From Pseudodesulfovibrio hydrargyri (GTDB lineage Bacteria > Desulfobacterota > Desulfovibrionia > Desulfovibrionales > Desulfovibrionaceae): a DNA stretch of 64,000 nucleotides. Below are positions 54,588 through 63,287 of this stretch, piece by piece. The stretch lies in NCBI RefSeq assembly GCF_001874525.1, contig NZ_LKAQ01000004.1, positions 745,531 to 809,530 on the forward strand. Direction: 5' to 3'. Numbering within the stretch: the first letter of the stretch is position 1; each line of letters starts with the position of its first letter. A model generated the notes under the pieces. That model saw only the letters and a program-made list of their open reading frames with translations. It did not search any database and had not been told where the DNA came from. The position numbers and the translations under genes were made by a program.

Positions 54588-55860
54588 GGAGGCCTCCGAA
54601 CGGGTTGTAGTTATTGGCGGTCCGGGACGGGCGCGGGCCGGGTTCGGGTTGGCGGAAACCAACGGCGAAGTAGCGGAAGCCGTCGGCGGCGTGGCTGGTC
54701 CAGTCGTGCAGGGGGTGGGCCGAGAAGTCGGCGGTCCGGTCGTTGAAGGAGCGCCGGTAGTGGCGCAGGGCCTCGAGGCCCGGGCCGCAGCGCGTCTCGT
54801 CGAACCAGCAGCGCGGCAGGATGGTGCGCACGGCGTTGATGCCGTCCTGGATGGGGATGTTGGCGGCGATGTCGAAGCGGATGCCGAGCGACCGGGCCGT
54901 TTCCAGGCGCGACTTGCCGGTGCCCAGCTCGCGCACGCGGATGTCGTGGGGCGCGATGTGGGTGCCGTACTTGTAGCCCCTGGCGTCCAGGACCTTGGCG
55001 TAGTGGTCGAGGCCCTCGCCGTTGGCCTCGTAGTAGTCCACCACCGCGAAGGTGCCGCCGGGCCGGGCCTGGACGAACCAGATGGAGGTGGAGTCGGACA
55101 TGCCCAGGTCCCAGGCGGTGTGCACGGGCATGGACGGGTCCACGGCCACCCGGGTGACGCGGCCCTCGCGGTCGGCGTCGGCCAGCAGCTGGCCGAAGTA
55201 GGCCCCCCGGATGGCGGCGGTGAAGGAGCATTCGAATTCCTGCTCGTACTCCTCGGGCGACATCTCGCGGGCGCTGGCGTCCAGCTCCCCGGCCGGGATG
55301 ATCCCGGTCTCGGAGGCGCGGTACATGGCGGCCAGCCAGTCCGGGTCGAGCCTGGCCTTTTCCCATATCTCGTAGAGCGCGTTCTTGCCGCGCGGGGTGC
55401 CGATAAACATGGCCCAGCCCCGGCGGTCGGACAGGGCGGGCCGGATAACCTCGGTCCAGACGCGCAGGGGCATCTGGGCCACCTCGTCGAAGACCACGCC
55501 GTCCAGGTACATGCCGCGCAGGGAGTCCGGGTTGTTGGCCCCGAACAGGCGGATGCGCGCCCCGTTGTCGAAGTCGGCGCGCAGCTCGGACTCGTTGAAC
55601 TTGACCGTGCAGCCGTCCGAGCCCAGGCCGCAGTAGCGCTTGAGCTCGTCCCAGACCACGGTCTTGGCCTGGCGGTACAGGGGAGCGATGTAGGCCCCGC
55701 GCCAGTCGTCGCGGCGGGTGGCCCGGGCCGCGCGGATGAGCCGATTGACGGACAGCACGGTCTTGCCGAACCGGCGGTGGCAGACCAGGACCGAGAAGCG
55801 GCCGAGTTCGGCCTCGATCCTGGCCTGGTGCTCCCTGGGCACATACAGATCACTGGACAT
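54574..55860 (-). CDS. Phage terminase large subunit
   Basis: A 428-residue ATPase-nuclease. The deviant Walker A is CHRRFGKT (residues 27-34), Walker B is GVVFDE with Asp125 and Glu126, the coupling motif is GTPRGKN (154-160), and the nuclease begins at Asp251 in HTAWDLGMSDSTS, with a late acidic residue in SHAADGFRYF. All key residues are intact, so it could package DNA. No small terminase subunit, portal or capsid gene is adjacent; the neighbour upstream is a TPR lipoprotein divergently transcribed. The start at 55860 has GAGGAA upstream. GC content and codons match the host. Confidence 0.92.
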   Translation of the reverse strand: MSSDLYVPREHQARIEAELGRFSVLVCHRRFGKTVLSVNRLIRAARATRRDDWRGAYIAPLYRQAKTVVWDELKRYCGLGSDGCTVKFNESELRADFDNGARIRLFGANNPDSLRGMYLDGVVFDEVAQMPLRVWTEVIRPALSDRRGWAMFIGTPRGKNALYEIWEKARLDPDWLAAMYRASETGIIPAGELDASAREMSPEEYEQEFECSFTAAIRGAYFGQLLADADREGRVTRVAVDPSMPVHTAWDLGMSDSTSIWFVQARPGGTFAVVDYYEANGEGLDHYAKVLDARGYKYGTHIAPHDIRVRELGTGKSRLETARSLGIRFDIAANIPIQDGINAVRTILPRCWFDETRCGPGLEALRHYRRSFNDRTADFSAHPLHDWTSHAADGFRYFAVGFRQPEPGPRPSRTANNYNPFGGLHARD

Positions 55861-55912
55861 TGTTTCCTCGCTTATGTTGACGGGCGGTGCGGGCCGAGGG
55901 TATTCCACGGCC

Positions 55913-56833
55913 ATGCGCACGTACGCCCTGATTGTTCTTCTCTGCCTGGTCCTGGCCGCGCCGGGCTGCGCGGAGAGACAGACCCCGCCCACAGCGCCGC
56001 CCACCGCCGAGGAACTGGCCGCGCAACGGCGCGAGGCCCGGGCCGCCGATGCGTTGTCCGAGGCCATGCAGCTCCAACACGACGGCGGGTTCCTGGACGC
56101 GGACACGGCGCTGGACTATCTGGACCAGGCCCTGGACCTTAACCCGGACCTGGCCAACGCGCGCTACCAGCGGGCGACCATCCTGTTTTCCAAGGGGCGG
56201 GCCGACGAGGCCCTGGCCGACGTGAACCGGGCCATCGAGCTGAAGCCGGATCACGTGCAGGCGCACTACACGCGCGGCTCCATCCTCCTGAACCTGGGAA
56301 GGTTCCGGGAAGCGGCGCGGGACTTCACCGAGGTCATCCGGCATGACCCGTCCATCGCCGAGGCGTTCGTCCGGCGCGGGCTGTGCTACATGCAACTGCG
56401 CCGCGAGGACGAGGCCATCGACGACTTCGGCAGCGCCCTGGCTCTGAATCCGGCCAACCTGGAGGCCAACTACAACCGGGGCATGGCCTACCTGGCCCGG
56501 AAGGAGTACGACGCCGCCCTGAGCGACCTGTCCCAGGCGTACATCCTGGATTCGGACAACGTCGGACTGCTCACCGCGCGGGGCCAGATCCTGCTCAAGC
56601 TCGGCCGGTTCCGGTCGGCCGCCCGGGACTACCAGCGAGCCACCCAGCTGGAGCCGGGGCAGAGCGCCCTGTACGGACTCCTGGCCGAGGCCCTGGCCGG
56701 AGCAGGGGAGATGGACCAGGCCATCGCGGCGGCGGAAAAGGCCCTGGCCATGGCGCGCGCCCGGGGTGACGACTTCCTGGCCGCCCAATACTCGGACCAA
56801 CTGCGGCAGTATCGGGACAGGACCTACCCGTAA
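55913..56833 (+). CDS. TPR-repeat lipoprotein
   Basis: A 306-residue protein. The signal peptide ends LAAPGC with the lipid-bearing cysteine at residue 19. A proline-rich linker follows, and then about seven TPR units (residues 60-290; ALDLNPDLANARYQRATILF, AIELKPDHVQAHYTRGSILL). Presumably an outer- or inner-membrane-anchored assembly factor in the periplasm. It stands between two phage-like gene pairs, 52 nt from the divergent terminase start; whether it belongs with them is unclear. Confidence 0.82.
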   Translation: MRTYALIVLLCLVLAAPGCAERQTPPTAPPTAEELAAQRREARAADALSEAMQLQHDGGFLDADTALDYLDQALDLNPDLANARYQRATILFSKGRADEALADVNRAIELKPDHVQAHYTRGSILLNLGRFREAARDFTEVIRHDPSIAEAFVRRGLCYMQLRREDEAIDDFGSALALNPANLEANYNRGMAYLARKEYDAALSDLSQAYILDSDNVGLLTARGQILLKLGRFRSAARDYQRATQLEPGQSALYGLLAEALAGAGEMDQAIAAAEKALAMARARGDDFLAAQYSDQLRQYRDRTYP

Positions 56834-56835
56834 AC

Positions 56836-57048
56836 TCATCGCAGGACCTCGAAGAGCATCCTCCCGCCCAGGGTGGCCACGCCCGCCACGCTGCCCCAGA
56901 CCAGCCGCTCCAGCAGCCGCAGCTTCTCCCGGTTGCCCGCGCAGTGCCGGGTCTCGTTGATCTCGCGGATGGCCACCTGGATGGCCTTGACCCTCTCGTC
57001 GATGCGGACCAGAAGGTCCTGCAGGTCCTGTCTCTCCATGGCCGTCAT
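56836..57048 (-). CDS. Small coiled-coil plus membrane-helix protein (XhlA-like topology)
   Basis: A 70-residue protein. An N-terminal amphipathic helix (about 5-35, LQDLLVRIDERVKAIQVAIR) is followed by a charged link and one C-terminal hydrophobic helix (about 50-65). This is the topology of XhlA-type lysis partners of holins. It is coupled to the holin-like gene by an ATGA overlap at 57045-57048. Assignment is by size, topology and context, not by a firm sequence motif. Confidence 0.6.
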   Translation of the reverse strand: MTAMERQDLQDLLVRIDERVKAIQVAIREINETRHCAGNREKLRLLERLVWGSVAGVATLGGRMLFEVLR

Positions 57049-57461
57049 TTGCCGCCTCCCAGGGCGTCCTTGAGCCCGCGCACCGCGCCGGGCAGGTAGT
57101 CGCCGATCTTCTTGACCCCGAGCACGGCGGCCACGATCCAGAAGGTGATCTGCAAGAACCAGTCGGGCAGCGCCTCCCAGGAGCGGATGACCTCGCCCGC
57201 GCCCTCGGGGTCCACCCCGGACCAGATGAAGAAGCCTATCCAGGCGAAAAAGAGCACGTCGTCCTTCCAGCCCGCGTTCTCCAGCTGCTTCATCTCCCAG
57301 TCGTGATTGAATTCCCGGTCGGAGCGGGCCAGCCGCATCCGGTTCTCCATGACCGCCTTGTTCAACTCCTGTTTACCCTTGAAGTGGTCCGTCACTCCGT
57401 CCACCACCGTGGTCAGCAGTCCCGCCACGGCCGCGATAATCGGTATCATGCCGTTCTCCAT
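57045..57461 (-). CDS. 3TM holin-like protein (gene-transfer-release holin type)
   Basis: A 138-residue protein with three hydrophobic helices (about residues 5-22, 67-84, 102-122) and a charged amphipathic middle segment (NRMRLARSDREFNHDWEMKQ). This size and layout fit the family of three-TM holins found in phages and gene transfer agents. Holins open the inner membrane for lysis. No endolysin is next to it. Its upstream region carries three blocks shared with the other phage-like loci. Confidence 0.68.
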   Translation of the reverse strand: MENGMIPIIAAVAGLLTTVVDGVTDHFKGKQELNKAVMENRMRLARSDREFNHDWEMKQLENAGWKDDVLFFAWIGFFIWSGVDPEGAGEVIRSWEALPDWFLQITFWIVAAVLGVKKIGDYLPGAVRGLKDALGGGK

Positions 57462-57498
57462 GTCCTAGAGGGTTGCGTACGCCACCCCGGTCCCGGAC

Positions 57499-57516
57499 AG
57501 CATAGCCCCGGTTTTC
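57499..57516 (-). promoter_or_regulatory. Shared block 2 upstream of holin-like gene (locus D copy)
   Basis: GAAAACCGGGGCTATGCT on the minus strand, identical over 18 nt to 530-547. On the plus strand it forms part of a CCCGGTTTT-CGGC-AAAACCGGG hairpin that is not conserved at 530, so the sequence rather than the hairpin is the shared feature. Confidence 0.55.
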
Positions 57517-57537
57517 GGCAAAACCGGGTTTCGGGAA

Positions 57538-57553
57538 CGATCGGCAGGGAAAA
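57538..57553 (-). promoter_or_regulatory. Shared block with tail tubular A locus
   Basis: TTTTCCCTGCCGATCG on the minus strand, a 16-nt perfect match to 27593-27608, in the same orientation relative to the gene. Confidence 0.5.
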
Positions 57554-57563
57554 ACAATTGAAT

Positions 57564-57586
57564 GGTATAAAAAATCATCTTGACGG
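57564..57586 (-). promoter_or_regulatory. Shared block 1 upstream of holin-like gene (locus D copy)
   Basis: CCGTCAAG-A-TG-A-TTTTT-T-ATACC on the minus strand, 103-125 nt from the start at 57461, almost the same distance as the copy at 585-607 (105-127 nt). Confidence 0.55.
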
Positions 57587-57739
57587 GGTTCGCCCGGCCG
57601 GGGTAGCCGACCGGACCCGTCCGGGGCGCGAAAAAAGCGTTCCGGGACTAGCCAAATGGCCCGGGAACCGTTAAGAATAGCTCAGAATATCGATTGTATC
57701 CGGCCGGGCGAGACCGGTTAACCAAGGAGGAATACCCCT

Positions 57740-58414
57740 ATGCTGGTAGTCAACTGGATGAGCACCGACGTCATCACCATCACCCCCGAGCGCTCCATGA
57801 TGAAGGCATCCAAGCTGATGAAGGACAAATCCATCAGCCGGCTTCCCGTGGTCGACGAGAACGGCGCCATCATCGGCATCGTCTCGGACCGCGACGTCAA
57901 GGACGCCTCCCCGTCCAAGGCCACCACCCTGGACGTGCACGAGCTGTACTACCTGCTCTCCGAGATCAAGGTCGGGGACATCATGACCAAGAAGGTGGTC
58001 ACCATCCGCGACACCGAGACCGTGGAAAAGGCCGCCGTACTCATGCTTGAGGGCAACTTCGGCGGCCTGCCCGTGGTCGACGAGGAAAACAAGGTCGTGG
58101 GCATCATCACCGATACCGACATCTTCAAGGTCCTGGTCGAGATCTCCGGCGTCTACGAGGGCGGCGCGCAATTCTGCCTGCGCCTTTCCACCGAACCCGG
58201 CAGCCTGCGTCCGGTGCTCGCCTTTCTCAAGGACCACGGTGCGCGCATCATGTCCATCATGACCCACAACGTGCCCGAATCCGAAGGGTTCAAGAACGTC
58301 TACGTGCGCATCCGCGACATGGAAAAGCCCGAGTTCAAACGCCTCAAGCAGGACCTCGCCGAGACCTTCGACGTCGTTTACTGGGCCGTGGACTCCGTCC
58401 ACAATGTCATCTAA
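57740..58414 (+). CDS. CBS-domain pair plus ACT-like domain protein (AcuB-like)
   Basis: A 224-residue cytosolic protein. Two CBS domains (about 1-60: NWMSTDVITITPERSMMKAS, LPVVDENGAIIGIVSDRD; about 78-135: DIMTKKVVTIRDTETVEKAA, LPVVDEENKVVGIITDTD) precede an ACT-like region (about 145-215). CBS pairs bind adenine nucleotides and ACT domains bind small ligands, so this is a likely metabolite sensor. The RBS AAGGAGG is strong. The target is unknown. Confidence 0.88.
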   Translation: MLVVNWMSTDVITITPERSMMKASKLMKDKSISRLPVVDENGAIIGIVSDRDVKDASPSKATTLDVHELYYLLSEIKVGDIMTKKVVTIRDTETVEKAAVLMLEGNFGGLPVVDEENKVVGIITDTDIFKVLVEISGVYEGGAQFCLRLSTEPGSLRPVLAFLKDHGARIMSIMTHNVPESEGFKNVYVRIRDMEKPEFKRLKQDLAETFDVVYWAVDSVHNVI

Positions 58415-58531
58415 TTCCCGGGATAACGCTGAAAATCACCTTTTTCGATAAAAGCCCGATAAGTTACTTGATCTATATCCACTCGTAATATAGTCGTATC
58501 TTACCGACGATCTCTGCCTTTTCCCGAATCC

Positions 58532-58561
58532 AGGAGGCCGCCCCGCAAGGAGCGGCCTCCT
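58532..58561 (+). terminator. Hairpin after the CBS/ACT gene
   Basis: The perfect stem AGGAGGCCGC / GCGGCCTCCT with a 10-nt loop lies 118 nt after the stop. No T run. Confidence 0.45.
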
Positions 58562-58587
58562 GCCGTTTGCGGCGGCGGATTGTTTGG

Positions 58588-59131
58588 GAATGCCTCCGGC
58601 GGGCCTACCGGCGGTCTCCTTCGGAGAGACCAGGGCGCTGCCCTGGACCCGCTTAAGGCCGAGGGCCTTAAGAATCCCATAGCCGAGCTACGCTCGGGGG
58701 TGCGGCGGCGGAAGGCCGCGACGAGGACGCCTTCCGCCGTGCCGGTGGGCGATTTCGATCCGTTTTTTCAGCCCGAAATCGCTGGGTTCCTTTTTTGGGG
58801 AAAGACATGGGTTTCAAGCTCATCTCGCCCGCAGTCACAAAACGCCGCAAGGGCGCTTTAGTGGGATACGCCCACGCCCGCCAGCGGCGTTGACAACCGT
58901 CCCGAAGGGTTCGCGCCGGACGGCCCTCCGAGGCCCATGGTCGTCCGGCGCGAACCCTTCGGGACACCGCACTGCCAAGCTACTTCCACACCCTCCGCGC
59001 ATCCGACAGCCTCCCCGCCCCGTACACACCTGCCGAAGGCATCCAAGAAGTTTGGGAGATTCTTAAGAACCTTTTTCCCAAAAGGTTCTTAAGCCGTCGG
59101 AGACGCCGCCCGGCGAGGGCCCGCCGGAGGC
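58588..59131 (+). repeat. Composite structured repeat, long copy (includes R2 copy 8)
   Basis: A chain of hairpins: CCAGGGCGCTGCCCTGG, CTTAAGGCC/GGCCTTAAG with GAATCCCAT, CCGAGC/GCTCGG, CGGAAGGC/GCCTTCCG, then the R2 head, stem CTTAAGAACCTTTT / AAAAGGTTCTTAAG and tail at 59030-59131. It shares most of its length with 61642-61979 but has about 160 extra bases in the middle. No gene lies in 58415-59222. Confidence 0.75.
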
Positions 59132-59222
59132 CTGCCCCTTCCCGCCAAAGGATCAAAACCACCTTAAGAAATATGAAGAAGGGCCGAAAAGAGGGAGACA
59201 GCGTTTGGAAAAAGGAGCGGTT

Positions 59223-59633
59223 ATGGGAAACGTGGTGGCCTTGGAGGAATTCCGGCGCACGCTGGACCGGCGCGAGGAGCGCGGCCGGGCGTTGGCGCGG
59301 CCGGAGATCCGGGGTGCGGACATATGGGGCCGGGACTACACGCAGCTGGAGGCGGTGGTCTTCGGGCTGTTGAAAGTCCGGGAGATCGCGGCCTACCATG
59401 CGTCGTTGCGCGCGGCCCGGCACGCGGACGGGTCCGGGCAGGCGTTCGACTGTCTGTGCCTCGATGCTCTGGACGCGGCCTACAGGGTGGAGGACCTGGG
59501 TCCGGCCCGGCTCAAGGCGGCGGTCAAGCCACTCAAGGAATGGCTCCTGGACGCCATGACCGAGGACAACAAACGGGACATGGCCTGGGCGCTCGTCCTG
59601 GTCGACCTCATCGAGAAGTCACCGACCAAGTAA
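59223..59633 (+). CDS. Hypothetical protein
   Basis: A 136-residue soluble, helical protein (VVALEEFRRTLDRREERGRA, then GADIWGRDYTQLEAVVFGLL, ending AMTEDNKRDMAWALVLVDLI). AAAAAGGAG precedes the ATG. A strong UUCG-loop terminator follows, so it is its own transcription unit. No family is recognised. It sits between the two copies of the composite repeat. Confidence 0.65.
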   Translation: MGNVVALEEFRRTLDRREERGRALARPEIRGADIWGRDYTQLEAVVFGLLKVREIAAYHASLRAARHADGSGQAFDCLCLDALDAAYRVEDLGPARLKAAVKPLKEWLLDAMTEDNKRDMAWALVLVDLIEKSPTK

Positions 59634-59682
59634 GTATCGATAAGCGACGATAAGTTATTTTTATTATAATTTAAGCATAATG

Positions 59683-59713
59683 AAAGCCGCTGATTCGTCA
59701 GGCGGCTTTTTTT
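59683..59713 (+). terminator. Rho-independent terminator with TTCG tetraloop
   Basis: AAAGCCGC-TGA-TTCG-TCA-GGCGGCTTT with a one-base bulge and a TTTTTTT tail, 50 nt after the hypothetical gene. Confidence 0.9.
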
Positions 59714-59903
59714 CGGCGGTCCGGTTTCCGGCCCGAACGGATCGCGATGGACCGGACAGGCGGTGCATGGCGCGGATCCCCGTGGACGGTCCGTTCGCGG
59801 CAGCGAGCGGACGCCGGACTCGTTTTGCCGCCGTTTACCCGCCGGATTGCGCCCTTCCCCGATATTTCATTGCCTGGACCGGAGGGTGCCGTATGGTGCA
59901 GGC

Positions 59904-60719
59904 ATGGGAGAAGACGCAGTCGGCCCGGGCGGCCCCCAGATTCTGCTGTCGGCGGGGTGTTTGTTCCACCTGCCGCTCAAGCTTGTGGCGCGCATCGGCC
60001 GGGAGGCCGGATTCGCGGGCATGGAACTGATCATGAACTCGCCCAAGCTCGACCCGCGGGCCGGGCTCACCGCGATCAGCGACATCCTGCCCATCCGCAG
60101 CCTGCACGCCCCGTTCCGCGACTGGGCGGCCTGGGGCGGACATCTCAATTCCTGGCGCGCGACCACGGCCCTGGCCAACTCCCTGCCCGAAGCGGACCAC
60201 ATCGTCATGCACCCGCCCGGCTCGCGGCTGGCCAACATGATCCAGAACCGCTGGTTCGAAAAGGCCGTGGACCTGCCCCTGCTCCTGGACGCCAAGGGAC
60301 GCATCCGCTTCTCACTGGAAAACATGCCCTGGGCCGAGGGGTCGCCGTTCGGCCGCGATCCCCTGGACAAGCTCATGGCCCAGTGCCGGGACAAGAACGT
60401 GGGCCTGACCTTCGACGTCTGCCACATGGGAGTGTCCGGCCGCAACGTGCTGGAGGCCATCGACAAGGTGCCGCTCGATCTGCTCTACAACGTCCATTTC
60501 TCCGACGCCGTGGGCTATACCGAACACCTTGCGCCGGGCAAAGGCGCGCTCCCGCTGGACGAATTCCTGGCGCGCCTTGGCAAACGGGGCTACGGGGGAT
60601 ACATTACCCTGGAACTGGAACCGGGCGCCTTCCCCGACGACATGGACGGCACCGTGGAATTGCTCACCAGGCTGCGCCAGGACATGGAGGCGCGGCTGAC
60701 AACCGTCCGGAGTGACTGA
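59904..60719 (+). CDS. Sugar phosphate isomerase/epimerase (AP-endonuclease-2-like TIM barrel)
   Basis: A 271-residue protein. The barrel has the family's metal-site strands: LHAPFRDW, IVMHPPGS, SLENMPWAEG, LTFDVCHMGVS and VHFSDAVG with a final ITLELEPG. It could isomerise or epimerise a sugar or act on a related polyol. The thioesterase begins 3 nt after it, suggesting an operon. Start chosen as the first in-frame ATG near the conserved core; the ribosome site is weak. Confidence 0.8.
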   Translation: MGEDAVGPGGPQILLSAGCLFHLPLKLVARIGREAGFAGMELIMNSPKLDPRAGLTAISDILPIRSLHAPFRDWAAWGGHLNSWRATTALANSLPEADHIVMHPPGSRLANMIQNRWFEKAVDLPLLLDAKGRIRFSLENMPWAEGSPFGRDPLDKLMAQCRDKNVGLTFDVCHMGVSGRNVLEAIDKVPLDLLYNVHFSDAVGYTEHLAPGKGALPLDEFLARLGKRGYGGYITLELEPGAFPDDMDGTVELLTRLRQDMEARLTTVRSD

Positions 60720-60722
60720 CCC

Positions 60723-61133
60723 ATGCCCCAATCCTATCTCGACGAGGTCCGCCAGCCGGGCCAGACCGTAAACAACCTCTTCGCCTTCCTCGGCATCGTC
60801 GTCGACACTCTCGAACCGGACCGGGCCGTGCTGCGCCTGCCGTTCCGCCCGGCCCTGACCCAGGGCGCGGGCGTGGTCGCGGGCGGCGTGCTGGCCACCC
60901 TGCTCGACGAGACCATGGCCCACGCCGTGCTCGGCGGCAACCAGCCCGGCGAGCGGACCACCACCGTGGACCTGTCCGTCAGCTACCTGCGCGCGGTCAA
61001 GCCCGGCTCGGACCTGAGCTGCGAGGCCCGCGTGATCAAACGCGGCGGCCGCGTCCTGTTCGTCGAGGCCACCGCATCAAGCGACAACCGCGAAGTGGCC
61101 CGGGCCACGGCCTCGTTCCTGCTCCTGGCCTGA
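60723..61133 (+). CDS. PaaI-type hotdog thioesterase
   Basis: A 136-residue protein with the PaaI/DUF4442-like hotdog signature AGVVAGGVLATLLDETMAHAV near residue 50 and TTVDLSVSYLRAVKPG near 80. It is expected to hydrolyse acyl- or aroyl-CoA esters. It is co-transcribed with the TIM-barrel gene upstream. Confidence 0.85.
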   Translation: MPQSYLDEVRQPGQTVNNLFAFLGIVVDTLEPDRAVLRLPFRPALTQGAGVVAGGVLATLLDETMAHAVLGGNQPGERTTTVDLSVSYLRAVKPGSDLSCEARVIKRGGRVLFVEATASSDNREVARATASFLLLA

Positions 61134-61201
61134 TCCCCCGCCCTTGCCCCGCGCGGTTTCATGCTTATTTTTCTTCCGTACGACACCAACGGAGGAACAC
61201 C

Positions 61202-61636
61202 ATGACCACCGACAACCGACTCATCGTCTGCCCGCACTGCGGGGCCGTCAACCGCGTCCGGACCGGCCGCGAGGCCGAAGCCGTCTGCGGCAAATGCCGC
61301 GACAAGGTCTTTGACGACCACCCGCTGGAACTCGTGGGCTCGACCTTCGACCGCCACATCGCCAAATCCCAGGTGCCCACCCTCGTGGACTTCTACTCGC
61401 CCACCTGCGGCCCCTGCCTGATGATGGGCCCCCAGTTCGCCGACGCCGCCAAGACCCTGTTCCCCCAGGTCCGGCTGGCCAAAATAGACACCTCGGCCGA
61501 ACAGGCCATTGCCGGACGCTACGGCATCCGCGCCGTGCCCACCCTCATCCTGTTCAAAAACGGACAGGAGGCAGCCCGCCAGTCCGGGGCCATGAACGCC
61601 CGAGACATCGCGGCCTGGGTGAGGCAGTACGTGTAA
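61202..61636 (+). CDS. trxC: Thioredoxin 2 (zinc-ribbon thioredoxin)
   Basis: A 144-residue protein. An N-terminal zinc ribbon (C10, C13, C29, C32) precedes a thioredoxin domain with active site CGPC (C69-C72, YSPTCGPCLMM) and the cis-proline AVPTLILF. This arrangement defines Trx2. It reduces cytosolic disulfides and the zinc ribbon makes it oxidation sensitive. GGAGGA precedes the ATG. Confidence 0.93.
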   Translation: MTTDNRLIVCPHCGAVNRVRTGREAEAVCGKCRDKVFDDHPLELVGSTFDRHIAKSQVPTLVDFYSPTCGPCLMMGPQFADAAKTLFPQVRLAKIDTSAEQAIAGRYGIRAVPTLILFKNGQEAARQSGAMNARDIAAWVRQYV

Positions 61637-61641
61637 AGGAA

Positions 61642-61979
61642 GGAATGCCTCTGGCGGCCCCTTCGGGGAGACCAGGGCGCTGCCCTGGACCCGCTTAAGG
61701 CCGAGGGCCTTAAGAATCCCATAGCCGAGCTACGCTCGGGGGTGCGGCGACGGAAGGCCGCGACGAGGACGTCTTCCGAGGCCCATGGACGTCCGGCGCG
61801 AACCATTCGGGACACCGCCCTGCCAAGTTGCTCCCAACCTCCCGCGCAACACCTCGTCACCCCGCTCCCGCACCTTCGCCGCAGGCGACACAGAAAGTTT
61901 GGAAGATTCTTAAGAACCTTTTTCCCAAAAGGTTCTTAAGCCGTCGGAGACGCCGCCCGGCGAGGGCCCGCCGGAGGCA
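61642..61979 (+). repeat. Composite structured repeat, short copy (includes R2 copy 9)
   Basis: Same order as 58588-59131: paired hairpins with CTTAAGGCC/GGCCTTAAG, then the GGCGCGAACC-TTCGGGACACCG segment, R2 head, stem CTTAAGAACCTTTT/AAAAGGTTCTTAAG and tail at 61874-61979. Direct orientation relative to the long copy. The remaining 61980-62066 leader is unique sequence. Confidence 0.75.
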
Positions 61980-62066
61980 TTCTTCCATCCGCCCGACCGC
62001 GCTTGTTTCCCGTGCTCGACTTTGGTATTTCTCCGCGATCATTATGGAATAACTCCGGGAGTGCCT

Positions 62067-63257
<1,191 letters not shown>

Positions 63258-63287
63258 CGCGAGCCGCCCATGGGGTGAGAACAGAGT

